Source: Azospirillum sp. TSH100
Lineage (GTDB): Bacteria > Pseudomonadota > Alphaproteobacteria > Azospirillales > Azospirillaceae
NCBI RefSeq assembly: GCF_004923295.1
Contig: NZ_CP039639.1
Span: forward strand, 1-64,000
DNA length: 64,000 nucleotides
Direction of reading: 5' to 3'
A program made the position numbers and the translations under genes. This document shows, one piece after another, positions 17,535 through 26,134 of the stretch. Every line of letters starts with the position of its first letter. Positions within the stretch are counted from its first letter, which is position 1. Below the pieces are notes generated by a model. The model was not told the origin of the DNA. It saw nothing but the letters and a program-made list of their open reading frames with translations, and searched no databases.

Positions 17535-18968
17535 ATGACATCGAAGGACTTCTCGCGCGTAGCGGAAGGAACGCTGGAGGGGCCGCTGGGCGGAAACAGG
17601 ACCGCAGCGCTCGATCCATTGGCGACGGACCGCTTCGCCGCCTGGACGCTGACGGCGGCGTTTCTGTTCGTTCTCTGCGCCGACACATTGCTTGGCGTCG
17701 TCTTCCGGCCCTATCTGGACGGCGGCACCGGGGACACCACGGTTTGGGATGTCCTGCTGCTGGTGCTGGGCCGGTCGCCGGACCGGCTGCCGCTCGATTC
17801 CTGGGAACCGATGATGACGGCCTTCACCTGGCTGCGCGAGCATGGGAGGGGAAATGTCTATGACGCCGTCTTCTTCACCCAGCATGTGAAATTCCAGTAT
17901 CCTCTGACCTCGCTGCTGGTGATGGAGGCGCTGTCGGCGGTCGGCCTGCTGCATCTGCGCATCTATGCCCTGATCAACCTGCTGATGGTGGTCGCAACCA
18001 TCGGCGGCATGGCGCTGCTGATGCGCGACCTGGCGCAACGGATGGGCTTCGACCGGGCGGTGCGCGGCGGGGTCAGCCAGTTGACCCTGGCCGCCCTGGG
18101 TGCTGTGGCGGCACTGTGCTTCTATCCGGTGGTCAAGGCCTTCGCCGTCGGCCAGATCCAGGTCTGGCTGAATGCCGCCTTCGTCTTCGCCACCCTGTTC
18201 TATCTGCGGAACCAGCGGGCGCTCGCCGGTGCCCTGCTGGGTGCTTCGACGCTGATCAAGCCGCAGATGTCGCTGTTCCTGATCTGGGCGCTGCTGCGCC
18301 GGGAATGGGGCTTCGCCATCGGCTGGGCCGCCGTGGTGGTTCCCGGCTTCGCCGCCGCCTGCCTGCTTTACGGCTTCGGCCCGTCGCTGCATTACCTCGA
18401 CGTGCTGTCCTTCCTGGGCCAGCATGGCGAGAGCTATTACTCCAACCAGACCGTCAACGGGCTGCTGCACCGGCTGCTGCACAACGGTCCCAACCTGATG
18501 TCGACCAGCAACGGCGACACCGAATGGCGGGGCAGCGCCTTCGCCCCCTACCATCCGCTGGTCCATGTGGCGACGCTGGTCTCCGGCGTGGCGTTCGTCC
18601 TGTTCGGCCTGCTGTGGCGGATCCGGAATGGCGGGCGGCAGCCGATCGCCTCCTTCCTGGTGGCGGGCACCTGCTTCACCATCGGCACGCCGATCGCCTG
18701 GGTGCCGCATTACGGCGTGCTGCTGCCGGTCTGCGCCTATCTGCTGTTCGTGCTGATCGACCGGACGAGAAAGGACCGGGGACTGGGCAAGCTTCTGCTG
18801 CTGGGCGCCAGCTTCGCCATCCTGAGCAACGACTTCTTCCATCCCCTGAGCGAGCTTGCCGACACCTCCTTCAACATCCTGCAATCCTACCTGTTCTTCA
18901 CCGCGCTGATGCTGCTCCACCTGCTGGTGACGACCGCCGAGACACCGAAGCCGGCCCGGCCGTCCTGA
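17535..18968 (+). CDS. DUF2029/GT87-like polytopic membrane glycosyltransferase
   Basis: Protein of 477 residues with many membrane helices and the look of the GT-C superfamily GT87/DUF2029 group. Members transfer mannose or other sugars from polyprenyl-phosphate donors on the outer face of the membrane. An acidic FRPYLDGGTGDTTVWDV follows the first helix and FQYPLTSLLVMEAL is a family-like segment. The acceptor cannot be predicted, and there are no neighbouring polysaccharide genes. GGGGAG stands upstream of the ATG at 17535. Confidence 0.7.
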   Translation: MTSKDFSRVAEGTLEGPLGGNRTAALDPLATDRFAAWTLTAAFLFVLCADTLLGVVFRPYLDGGTGDTTVWDVLLLVLGRSPDRLPLDSWEPMMTAFTWLREHGRGNVYDAVFFTQHVKFQYPLTSLLVMEALSAVGLLHLRIYALINLLMVVATIGGMALLMRDLAQRMGFDRAVRGGVSQLTLAALGAVAALCFYPVVKAFAVGQIQVWLNAAFVFATLFYLRNQRALAGALLGASTLIKPQMSLFLIWALLRREWGFAIGWAAVVVPGFAAACLLYGFGPSLHYLDVLSFLGQHGESYYSNQTVNGLLHRLLHNGPNLMSTSNGDTEWRGSAFAPYHPLVHVATLVSGVAFVLFGLLWRIRNGGRQPIASFLVAGTCFTIGTPIAWVPHYGVLLPVCAYLLFVLIDRTRKDRGLGKLLLLGASFAILSNDFFHPLSELADTSFNILQSYLFFTALMLLHLLVTTAETPKPARPS

Positions 18969-19043
18969 CCACCCGCCGGAACGCCGGGGCTCGCGCGACT
19001 GTTGGTGGGCCAGATGACCCAACCGGCAGGAAGGAGTTCCGGC

Positions 19044-19649
19044 ATGCCTCGTTACTCGCAAGCAGGTTATTCGCAGGAAGACGGCACGGGCTGGCTGTCG
19101 GCGCGCGGGCTGGTGATGATGGCCGGCGGGGCGGCGCTGGCGCTGGTGGCGAGCCGGCTGCTGCCGCCGGTGGTGGCCCAGCTGGCAGGAACCGCCCGCC
19201 ATGCCGCGGGGCGCGATGGCATCGACGCGCTGATCGACGACCACCGCCACATCCAGGATTTGCTGGTCGAAATGGTGCAGACCCCGATGGACGCACCGGC
19301 GCGCCGCACCCAGCTGCTGCTGCGGCTGAAGCGCCGGCTGGCCGCCCATGCCATGGCGGAGGAGGACGTCGTCTATCCGCTGCTGCACGAGGAGGCGCGG
19401 AAGGAGGAGGACGCCAGGCATCTCTACGGCGAGCATGCCGAGATCAAGATGCACCTGTTCATTCTGGAACGGACGCCGAAGGACGACCCGCGCTGGCTCG
19501 CCGTCGCCCTGGATCTGAAACGCATCATCGACGGACACATCCGGCAGGAGGAGGAGATCGACTTCCCGGCCCTGCGCAACAGCCTGGACGACGGCCAGAC
19601 CGCCATCATGTCCGGCGGCGTCGCCCGCGAGAAGGCACTGATCCTTTGA
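19044..19649 (+). CDS. Hemerythrin HHE cation-binding domain protein
   Basis: Protein of 201 residues with an N-terminal membrane helix (about 21-42, GLVMMAGGAALALVASRLLP) and a cytoplasmic four-helix HHE domain. The likely iron ligands lie in IDDHRHIQDLL, HAMAEEDVVYPLL, LYGEHAEIKMHL and HIRQEEEIDFPAL. Such proteins bind a di-iron centre and are linked to oxygen, nitric oxide or iron handling. AAGGAG stands 7 bases before the ATG at 19044. It is followed after 100 bases by the alcohol dehydrogenase gene on the same strand. Confidence 0.88.
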   Translation: MPRYSQAGYSQEDGTGWLSARGLVMMAGGAALALVASRLLPPVVAQLAGTARHAAGRDGIDALIDDHRHIQDLLVEMVQTPMDAPARRTQLLLRLKRRLAAHAMAEEDVVYPLLHEEARKEEDARHLYGEHAEIKMHLFILERTPKDDPRWLAVALDLKRIIDGHIRQEEEIDFPALRNSLDDGQTAIMSGGVAREKALIL

Positions 19650-19749
19650 CTTTCCCCTGAAGACAAGGGGCCGGCCGGCGGCGGAACGCTCCGTCGGCCG
19701 GCCCTGTTGCCCAGGCTACCAACGAGGTGGCCGAAGAGGAAAGACGTCC

Positions 19750-20922
19750 ATGAGAGCACTGGTCTGGCACGGCGCCAACGACATCCGCTGCGACACGGTC
19801 ACGGACCCGGAGATCGAGCATCCGCGCGACGCCATCGTCAAGGTGACGACCTGCGCCATCTGCGGCTCCGACCTCCACCTGCACGACCATGTCATGCCGG
19901 GCATGGAGAAGGGCGACATCGTCGGCCATGAGTTCATGGGCGAGGTGGTGGAGGTCGGCGCCGACGCCAAGAGCGCGCTGAAGATCGGCGAGCGGGTGGT
20001 GGTGCCCTTCACCATCTGGTGCGGCGAGTGCGACCAGTGCAAGCGCGGCAACTATTCGGTCTGCGAGCGCTCCAACCGCAACAAGGCGCTGGCCGACAAG
20101 GTCTTCGGCCACACCACCGCCGGGCTGTTCGGCTACACCCACCTGACCGGCGGCTATGCCGGCGGTCAGGCCGAATATGTGCGGGTGCCGATGGCCGACC
20201 GCACCCACATCAAGATCCCCAACGGGCTGACCGACGAGCAGGTGCTGTTCCTCGGCGACATCTTCCCCACCGGCTGGCAGGCCGCCGCCCAGTGCGACAT
20301 CCAGCCGACCGACAGCGTGGCGATCTGGGGCTGCGGCCCGGTCGGGCAGATGACGATCCGCAGCGCCATCCTGCTCGGCGCCAGACAGGTGATCGCCATC
20401 GACCGGGTGCCGGAACGGCTGGCGATGGCGAAGGCCGGCGGCGCCATCACCATCAATTTCGAGGAGGACAGCGTCGTCGAACGGCTGAACGAGCTGACCG
20501 GCGGCAAGGGTCCGGAGAAATGCATCGACGCCGTCGGCATGGAGGCGCACGCCACCGCCACGCTCGACAGCATGATGGACCGGGCCAAGCAGGCGCTGAT
20601 GCTGGAATCGGACCGCGCCCATGTGCTGCGCGAGATGATCTATGTCTGCCGCCCGGCCGGCACCCTGTCGATCCCCGGCGTCTATGGCGGGTTGATCGAC
20701 AAGCTGCCCTTCGGCATGGCGATGAACAAGGGACTGACCTGGCGCATGGGCCAGACCCACGTCAACCGCTGGACCGACGATCTGCTGAACCGGATCCAGG
20801 AGGGGCAGATCGACCCGTCCTTCGTCATCACCCACACCGTTCCGCTCGACCAGGGCCCCGAGATGTACAAGACCTTCCGCGACAAGCGGGACGGCTGCAT
20901 CAAGGTGGTTCTCAAGCCCTGA
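19750..20922 (+). CDS. Zinc-dependent alcohol dehydrogenase (formaldehyde-dehydrogenase-like MDR)
   Basis: Protein of 390 residues of the medium-chain dehydrogenase family. Catalytic zinc ligands are in CAICGSDLHLHD and GHEFMGEVVEVG. The structural zinc site is the four-cysteine CGECDQCKRGNYSVC. The nucleotide-binding motif is WGCGPVG. The overall pattern resembles the glutathione-independent formaldehyde dehydrogenase subgroup; the substrate is not certain. It heads a tight run: the next gene begins 9 bases after its stop and the nitrilase-type gene 5 bases after that, so the four genes to about 23.47 kb likely form one operon. Confidence 0.9.
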   Translation: MRALVWHGANDIRCDTVTDPEIEHPRDAIVKVTTCAICGSDLHLHDHVMPGMEKGDIVGHEFMGEVVEVGADAKSALKIGERVVVPFTIWCGECDQCKRGNYSVCERSNRNKALADKVFGHTTAGLFGYTHLTGGYAGGQAEYVRVPMADRTHIKIPNGLTDEQVLFLGDIFPTGWQAAAQCDIQPTDSVAIWGCGPVGQMTIRSAILLGARQVIAIDRVPERLAMAKAGGAITINFEEDSVVERLNELTGGKGPEKCIDAVGMEAHATATLDSMMDRAKQALMLESDRAHVLREMIYVCRPAGTLSIPGVYGGLIDKLPFGMAMNKGLTWRMGQTHVNRWTDDLLNRIQEGQIDPSFVITHTVPLDQGPEMYKTFRDKRDGCIKVVLKP

Positions 20923-20931
20923 GGTGACGAC

Positions 20932-21483
20932 ATGGCCTATTACGACCGCTCCTCGGCCGGAGACAATCTCGCCCGCGGACTGGGCTGGTTCAGCATCGGC
21001 CTCGGCGTCGCCGAGCTGATGGCCGGCCGCAGCCTCGCCCGCTGGATGGGGATGGAGGACAAGACCGCCCTGATCCGCGCCTATGGCGTGCGGGAGATCA
21101 CCGCCGGCGTCGGCCTGCTGGCGCTCGGCGATCCGAAGCCCTGGATCTGGAGCCGCATCGCCGGCGACGCCGTCGACATGGGGACGCTGGCGGCGGGCAT
21201 GGCCCCTGGATCTCAAGACAACCCGCGCGCCGGCAACGCCCGCATCGCCTTCGGCGCGGTGATGGCGACGACGGTGCTCGACGTGGTCTGCGTCCAGAAG
21301 CTGCACCGGGAGGAGGCCTATTACCGCAGCCTGCCGGTGCCGGACTACAGCGACCGCAGCGGCTTCCCCCGCCCGGTCTCCGCCATGCGCGGCGCCGCCG
21401 GCGACGCCCCCATCGGCGAGGACATGCGGACGCCGAAGATCCTGCAGTTCCAGCCGGCGGCCGGCCAGTCCGCAAGTTCCTGA
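20932..21483 (+). CDS. Conserved hypothetical protein, probable membrane-associated partner of the dehydrogenase
   Basis: Protein of 183 residues. The N-terminal half has hydrophobic segments (GLGWFSIGLGVAELMAGRSLARWMGM, then YGVREITAGVGLLALGDP) like small membrane proteins often encoded next to zinc alcohol dehydrogenases. A third hydrophobic stretch (IAFGAVMATTVLDVVCVQ) precedes a polar C-terminus. Function unknown. GAGGTGAC precedes the ATG. Its position between the dehydrogenase and the nitrilase-like gene, with single-digit spacings, argues for co-expression. Confidence 0.75.
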   Translation: MAYYDRSSAGDNLARGLGWFSIGLGVAELMAGRSLARWMGMEDKTALIRAYGVREITAGVGLLALGDPKPWIWSRIAGDAVDMGTLAAGMAPGSQDNPRAGNARIAFGAVMATTVLDVVCVQKLHREEAYYRSLPVPDYSDRSGFPRPVSAMRGAAGDAPIGEDMRTPKILQFQPAAGQSASS

Positions 21484-21488
21484 CAGCG

Positions 21489-22976
21489 ATGACGCATCCG
21501 GCCGACCTGTTCATGGAGCTGTGGCGCCGGTTGCTGGAACGGCGCGACGAGGTCCGCACCCTGGCCCGTGGGCTGGAGGCGGACCACGCACGCGCCGGGT
21601 ACCTGGCCGACGAGGCGGCGGAGCGGCTGCGGACCGGTATTCCGGCGCTGGAGGCGTGGGCCGGATCGCGGTTGGACCGGACCCTGGCGGCGGCGCAGGC
21701 GATCGACGTCTGGTTCGCGCCGCTGGCCTCCCGCTACGATTTCCGGGCCGACGATCCTCTTCCGGGCGAGCGGCTGGAGGCACGATGGCGACTGAACCGC
21801 GACGGGCGTTTCAATGCCGATCCGGCCGACGGGCAACTGATCCTGCGCCCCGGCCTGCTCGGCCGGGCGATGAACATCCGCGAGACGGCGCCACCGGATG
21901 CCGGGTCCGAAGCGTTCGATCCCGTCGATCTGTTCGCCAGCCTGCTCGTCGTCCCCCCGATCCTGACAATCGAGGCCGAACGCAAGGGCGACCCGGACCG
22001 CCGCATCGCCGTGGAATACCGCCGCATCGCCACGGTGTCCGACCAGGATCCGAGCGATCCGGCCTGGACGCCGGTCGTCGGCGTGGTTCCTCTGGCGCAA
22101 GCCGAGGACGACCTCGCCATCCACCAATTCCGCCGCGACGGCGAGGACTGGTACGACCCCGCCCCACGCGATTTGAGCCGCCGCGCCGCCGACGCCGTCA
22201 ACGGGCTGGCGGCGCAGGGGGCGACGTTCATCCTGTTTCCCGAAGTCTCCGCCGGAGCCGACACCCTGTCCGCGATCCAGCAGGCCCTGCGCGCCCAGGC
22301 GGTGGACGGCCCGATCCGCTATGCCCTGGTCGGCGTGAAGGAGGGGGTGGCCGGACGGCCGCGCAACCGCGCGATCCTGCTCGACCGCTGCGGCCGGATG
22401 ACCGGCAGCCAGACCAAGCTGCATTGCTGGGATCTCGACAGCGACCAGTGCCGCTCCTACGACCTGCGCGACCGCAATGGCCGGTTGCTGGACTGCGCGC
22501 GCGAGGACATCGGAACCGGCGACCGCTTCACCCTGTTCGAGCTGCCCGACCTCGGCCGGCTCGCCGTCGCCATCTGCGAGGATCTGGGGCGGACGGAGCC
22601 CAGCGCCTGGATCGCCTCCGGCATGATGGTCGACTGGCTGGTCACGCCGGTGATGGACAGCGGGCTGACCACAGAGCGGTGGCAGGCCAAGGAGGGAGCG
22701 GCCTCGTCACGCGCCGGGTCTTGCCGGGTGATCGTCGCCAACAGCATGGCGCTGTCGCACCGCTTCAACCGCTATTGCCGCGCCAACGGCGAAGAGGACA
22801 AGGTGATCGAGGACTGCGGCGTCGCCCTGCTGTTCCAGCCGCGGGCGAGCGAGGCCGGCGCCCCGCACATCCAGTGCCTGACGCTGCCGCTGTCCGATCC
22901 GGCGCCCGGCCATGTCCAGGCCCGCTGGACGCCAGCCGACTGGCCCGCCCTGCCCGATGCGGAGAAGGGGGAATGA
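21489..22976 (+). CDS. Nitrilase-superfamily (carbon-nitrogen hydrolase) protein with long N-terminal extension
   Basis: Protein of 495 residues. The C-terminal half contains a complete Glu-Lys-Cys triad: Glu252 in LFPEVSAG, Lys310 in TKLHCWD and Cys363 in VAICEDLG. This is the catalytic set of amidases and nitrilases. The first 220 or so residues are helical with an unassigned beta-rich part and match no domain I recognise; single-domain family members are usually 260-320 residues. The substrate is unknown. The stop overlaps the start of the next gene as ATGA, so the two products are likely made together. ATG 21489 lies 5 bases after the preceding stop. Confidence 0.75.
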   Translation: MTHPADLFMELWRRLLERRDEVRTLARGLEADHARAGYLADEAAERLRTGIPALEAWAGSRLDRTLAAAQAIDVWFAPLASRYDFRADDPLPGERLEARWRLNRDGRFNADPADGQLILRPGLLGRAMNIRETAPPDAGSEAFDPVDLFASLLVVPPILTIEAERKGDPDRRIAVEYRRIATVSDQDPSDPAWTPVVGVVPLAQAEDDLAIHQFRRDGEDWYDPAPRDLSRRAADAVNGLAAQGATFILFPEVSAGADTLSAIQQALRAQAVDGPIRYALVGVKEGVAGRPRNRAILLDRCGRMTGSQTKLHCWDLDSDQCRSYDLRDRNGRLLDCAREDIGTGDRFTLFELPDLGRLAVAICEDLGRTEPSAWIASGMMVDWLVTPVMDSGLTTERWQAKEGAASSRAGSCRVIVANSMALSHRFNRYCRANGEEDKVIEDCGVALLFQPRASEAGAPHIQCLTLPLSDPAPGHVQARWTPADWPALPDAEKGE

Positions 22977-23473
22977 GCGCGCTCGGCCCGGCATTGCAAA
23001 GAGTGGGCGACGACCTGCTCGACGCCATCGGGCGGCGGGACTGGGCGGTCGCGGATGCCGAGTTGGAGACTCTGGCGCAGGAGGCGGTGGCCGCCATGGT
23101 GGCGAACCGAAGGGACGACCTCGCCGCCCTCGCCCACACCGTTGCCCGCTGCCACACGGCATTGAGCCTGCGCGACGATCTTGGCGGTGAGGACATGCAC
23201 CGACAAGGCCAGTTGCGGGCACTCGCGGTCATGATCGCCGCCACCCGCGGCCGGACTCCACCGCGCCCGGCCGAGTCGCTGGCCGCGTCCGGGACATCCG
23301 CCGCTATCCTTGCAGCTTTGAAGAGTGGACCGCAGACCTGCCCCGCCCTGGTCGAGGCGACCGGGCTGTCGGCTGAGCAGGTCGGCTGCGCCCTGCCGGA
23401 ACTGCGCGCCGCCGGCCTCGTCCGCTCCTGGCCAGCCGGCCGGCTGACCGTCAACGCGCTTCTGTCCCGGATG
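22973..23473 (+). CDS. Small helical protein with winged-helix-like C-terminus; 3' end altered by a palindromic repeat
   Basis: The recognisable coding part is about 167 residues. An N-terminal helical region (to about 110) is followed by a winged-helix-like segment (AAILAALKSGPQTCPALVEA, then TGLSAEQVGCALPELRAAGL). No family is recognised. The reading frame runs without a stop into the palindrome at 23474-23494 and continues antisense through the whole symporter gene to a stop at 24818-24820. The true C-terminus is therefore unknown, and the original stop was probably lost to the repeat. The end given here is the last base before the repeat. The ATGA overlap with the nitrilase-type gene suggests translational coupling. 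Confidence 0.6.
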
Positions 23474-23494
23474 CCCTCTCCCCGGGGGAGAGGG
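23474..23494. repeat. Palindromic repeat, third copy
   Basis: CCCTCTCCCC (23474-23483) and GGGGAGAGGG (23485-23494) are the same arms as in the repeats near 11.65 kb, here with a single-base loop. It lies between two convergent genes and could also act as a terminator hairpin. Confidence 0.7.
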
Positions 23495-23518
23495 GGGTTC
23501 CACCGTAAAGGCGGTCGG

Positions 23519-24829
23519 TCAGGACGACAGCGTCTTGTTGATCTTCAAGGCCACCAGCGTGCAGACCGCGCCCGACAGCAGATAGAGGCCGGATGCGATC
23601 AGCCCGAAATGGCTGGACAGGAACAGGGCGACGAAAGGCGCGAAACCGGCGCCGAACAGCCAGGCCAGATCGGAGGTCATCGCCGACCCGGTGTAGCGGT
23701 ATTGCTGGCTGAAGCCCGACGCCACCGACCCCGACGACTGGCCGAAGGACAGGCCGAGGATGACGAAGCCCAGCACCATGAACACCAGCTCGCCGATCTT
23801 GCCGCCGTCGAGCAGCATCGGGGCGAAGCCGCTGAACACCGCGATCGCCGCAGCACAGGTGCCGAGCAGCGTGCGCCGCCCCACCCGGTCGGCGATGTAG
23901 CCCGAAGCGATGATGGCGAGCGTGCCGAAGACGGCGGCGATCACCTCGATCATCAGAAAGACGCCGGTCTCCTGATTCGCGTTCAGGAAGATCCAGGACA
24001 GCGGGAAGACGGTGACCATGTGGAACAGGGCGAAGCTCGCCAGCGGGGCGAAGGCGCCGATCACCACGCGCTTGCCTTCCACCTGCAACGTCTCGACCAC
24101 GGGCGCCGGCTGCAGTTCGCGGTTCAGGAACAGGCGCTCGAACTCCGGCGTCTGTACGAGCCGCAGGCGGGAGAACAGGGCCACCACATTGATGGCGAAG
24201 GCGACGAAGAAGGGATAGCGCCAGCCCCAGGCGAAGAAATCCTCGGCCGACAGGCTGTTGACCATGTAGGCGAACAGGCCGCTCGCCACGATCAGGCCGA
24301 TGGGCGCACCCAGCTGCGGGATCATCGCGTACCAGCCGCGCCTGTTCTCCGGCGCGTTCATCGCCAGCAGCGAGGCCAGACCGTCCCAGGTCCCGCCCAG
24401 TGCCACGCCCTGGCCGATGCGCGACAGCGCCAGCAGCCACGCGGCGGCGACGCCGATCGACTCATATCCGGGCAGGAAGGCCAGCGCCACGGTGGAAATG
24501 CCCAGCAGGAACAGGGCGATGGTCAGCTTGGCGCTGCGCCCGTAATTCTCGTCGATGGCCATGAAGATGAAGGTGCCGATCGGCCGCGCGACGAAGGCCA
24601 GCGCGAAGATGGCGAAAGACCACAAGGTCCCGGTCAGCGGATCGACATAGGGGAACACCAGCTTCGGGAAAACGATCACGGAAGCGATGGCGTAGACGAA
24701 AAAGTCGAAGAACTCGGACGTCCGTCCGATGATTACGCCGATGGCGATCTCTCCGGGATTGACCCCGTGATGCCGCGCATTCACCAGCCTCGCATCCCGT
24801 TCAACCGCCGTAATCGATGAAGTCATCAT
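23519..24829 (-). CDS. MHS-family metabolite:H+ symporter (MFS)
   Basis: Protein of 436 residues with twelve membrane helices. The N-terminal IIGRTSEFFDFFVYAIASVIVFPKLVFP and FVARPIGTFIFMAIDENYGR are typical of the metabolite:H+ symporter group, which includes shikimate, proline/betaine and citrate transporters. In most relatives the loop after helix 2 reads G-D-R-x-G-R-K; here it is IDENYGRSAK. The transported compound is unknown. Two consecutive ATGs (24829, 24826) follow GGGGCCGAC. It is divergent from the quinol oxidase operon across a 180-bp control region. Confidence 0.88.
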   Translation of the reverse strand: MMTSSITAVERDARLVNARHHGVNPGEIAIGVIIGRTSEFFDFFVYAIASVIVFPKLVFPYVDPLTGTLWSFAIFALAFVARPIGTFIFMAIDENYGRSAKLTIALFLLGISTVALAFLPGYESIGVAAAWLLALSRIGQGVALGGTWDGLASLLAMNAPENRRGWYAMIPQLGAPIGLIVASGLFAYMVNSLSAEDFFAWGWRYPFFVAFAINVVALFSRLRLVQTPEFERLFLNRELQPAPVVETLQVEGKRVVIGAFAPLASFALFHMVTVFPLSWIFLNANQETGVFLMIEVIAAVFGTLAIIASGYIADRVGRRTLLGTCAAAIAVFSGFAPMLLDGGKIGELVFMVLGFVILGLSFGQSSGSVASGFSQQYRYTGSAMTSDLAWLFGAGFAPFVALFLSSHFGLIASGLYLLSGAVCTLVALKINKTLSS

Positions 24830-24859
24830 GTCGGCCCCGGCTGCGTAATTTCGCTTGCG

Positions 24860-24902
24860 ATGATCCGCAGATCATACAATATGTCACCGCAACAGTCGGT
24901 GA
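24860..24902. promoter_or_regulatory. Two inverted repeats in the symporter/cyo divergent control region
   Basis: ATGATC and GATCAT (24860-24875, loop CGCA) and TCACCG and CGGTGA (24884-24902, seven-base loop) lie side by side in an AT-richer stretch. They are candidate operators for either divergent gene; the binding factor is unknown. Confidence 0.4.
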
Positions 24903-24928
24903 TCTGTCAAGCGCGCAGGAGTCGGGGC

Positions 24929-24947
24929 ATTGGACAAATTGTCCAAT
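24929..24947. promoter_or_regulatory. Perfect 19-bp palindrome upstream of cyoA, probable operator
   Basis: ATTGGACAAATTGTCCAAT has 9-bp arms around a single A. It lies 63 bases before the preferred cyoA start. Its shape suits a dimeric repressor or activator of the quinol oxidase operon. The factor is not identified; GntR-type proteins often bind palindromes of this size. Confidence 0.6.
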
Positions 24948-25010
24948 GTCGCCGCTGGGGCATGGACGTTAGCTGTCTCCCCAAAGCAAACCTTTGATAC
25001 AGGTCCTGCC

Positions 25011-26120
25011 TTGAGCCGTTATCGCGCAATCGCCCTGCTGCCAGTGATGGCGGCGTTGAGTGGCTGCAACCTGGTCGTGCTGAACCCGGCCGGCGACGTT
25101 GCGAGCCAGCAGGGAGACCTTGTGGTCATCTCCACCCTGCTGATGCTTCTGATCATCGTCCCGGTCATGGCGCTTACCGTGCTGTTCGCCTGGCGTTACC
25201 GTCAGTCCAATAACACGGCCCGCTACGAACCGGACTGGGACCATTCGACGCAGCTTGAACTGGTGATCTGGGCCGCCCCGCTGCTGATCATCATCTGCCT
25301 GGGTGCCATCACCTGGGTGACCACCCACAAGCTCGACCCCTACCGTCCGCTCGACCGCATCGCATCGGACAAGCCCGTCGCCGCCGGCGCCAAGCCGCTG
25401 GACGTGCAGGTGGTGGCGCTCGACTGGAAATGGCTGTTCGTCTATCCGGAATACGGCATCGCGTCGGTGAACGAGATGGCGGCCCCGGTCGACCGGCAGA
25501 TCCGCTTCAGCCTCACCGCCTCGACGGTGATGAACTCCTTCTATGTTCCGGCGCTGGCCGGCATGATCTACGCCATGCCGGGCATGGAGACGAAGCTCCA
25601 CGCCGTGATCAACGAGCCGGGGACCTACAAGGGTTTCTCGTCCAACTACAGCGGCGCCGGCTTCTCGCACATGCGCTTCGCCTTCCTCGGCCTGTCGAAC
25701 CAGGATTTCGACGGCTGGGTGTCCAAGGTGAAGTCGTCGGGCGGCTCGCTCGACCGCAACGCCTATCTGGCGCTGGAGAAGCCGAGCGAGGCGGTTCCGG
25801 TCCAGCATTACGGCACCGTCGATCCGAAGCTGTTCAACGCCGTGGTGAACCTGTGCGTGCGTCCCGGCACCATGTGCGTGAGCGACATGGCCGCCATCGA
25901 CCGCGCCGGCGGGCTGAACGCCGGCGGCAAGGCCGCGGCCGACGCCATCCTGCGGGCCAACACGCTGGCCGGTTTCCCGGATACGCAGCCGACCGGCCTG
26001 TGCACCGTCGCCGAGGCGGTTGAAGCCGCCGCAAACTCGGGCGCCGTGCAGCGCCCCACCGTCACGCCGATCAGCGCGTCCGCCGTCCAGGCCGGGCCGC
26101 AGCGGCTGGCCAATCCCTGA
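25011..26120 (+). CDS. cyoA: Cytochrome bo-type ubiquinol oxidase subunit II
   Basis: Subunit II of the heme-copper quinol oxidase, anchored in the inner membrane. The TTG start at 25011 gives a lipoprotein signal of normal length with lipobox LSGC. The longer frame from TTG 24930 would put 44 residues before that cysteine and overlap the palindrome. Two membrane helices follow (VVISTLLMLLIIVPVMALTV and LVIWAAPLLIIICLGAITWV), then a periplasmic cupredoxin domain (VALDWKWLFVYPEYGIASVN, STVMNSFYVPALAGMIYAMP). The copper-A cysteines are absent, as expected for a quinol oxidase. The 369-residue length includes a C-terminal extension of some 60 residues compared with E. coli CyoA. Confidence 0.92.
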   Translation: MSRYRAIALLPVMAALSGCNLVVLNPAGDVASQQGDLVVISTLLMLLIIVPVMALTVLFAWRYRQSNNTARYEPDWDHSTQLELVIWAAPLLIIICLGAITWVTTHKLDPYRPLDRIASDKPVAAGAKPLDVQVVALDWKWLFVYPEYGIASVNEMAAPVDRQIRFSLTASTVMNSFYVPALAGMIYAMPGMETKLHAVINEPGTYKGFSSNYSGAGFSHMRFAFLGLSNQDFDGWVSKVKSSGGSLDRNAYLALEKPSEAVPVQHYGTVDPKLFNAVVNLCVRPGTMCVSDMAAIDRAGGLNAGGKAAADAILRANTLAGFPDTQPTGLCTVAEAVEAAANSGAVQRPTVTPISASAVQAGPQRLANP

Positions 26121-26134
26121 TTGGGCACACCGGC

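Noticed and set aside
24930..25010. Extended cyoA N-terminus from TTG 24930
   Set aside because: It overlaps a perfect palindrome and would place 44 residues before the lipobox cysteine.
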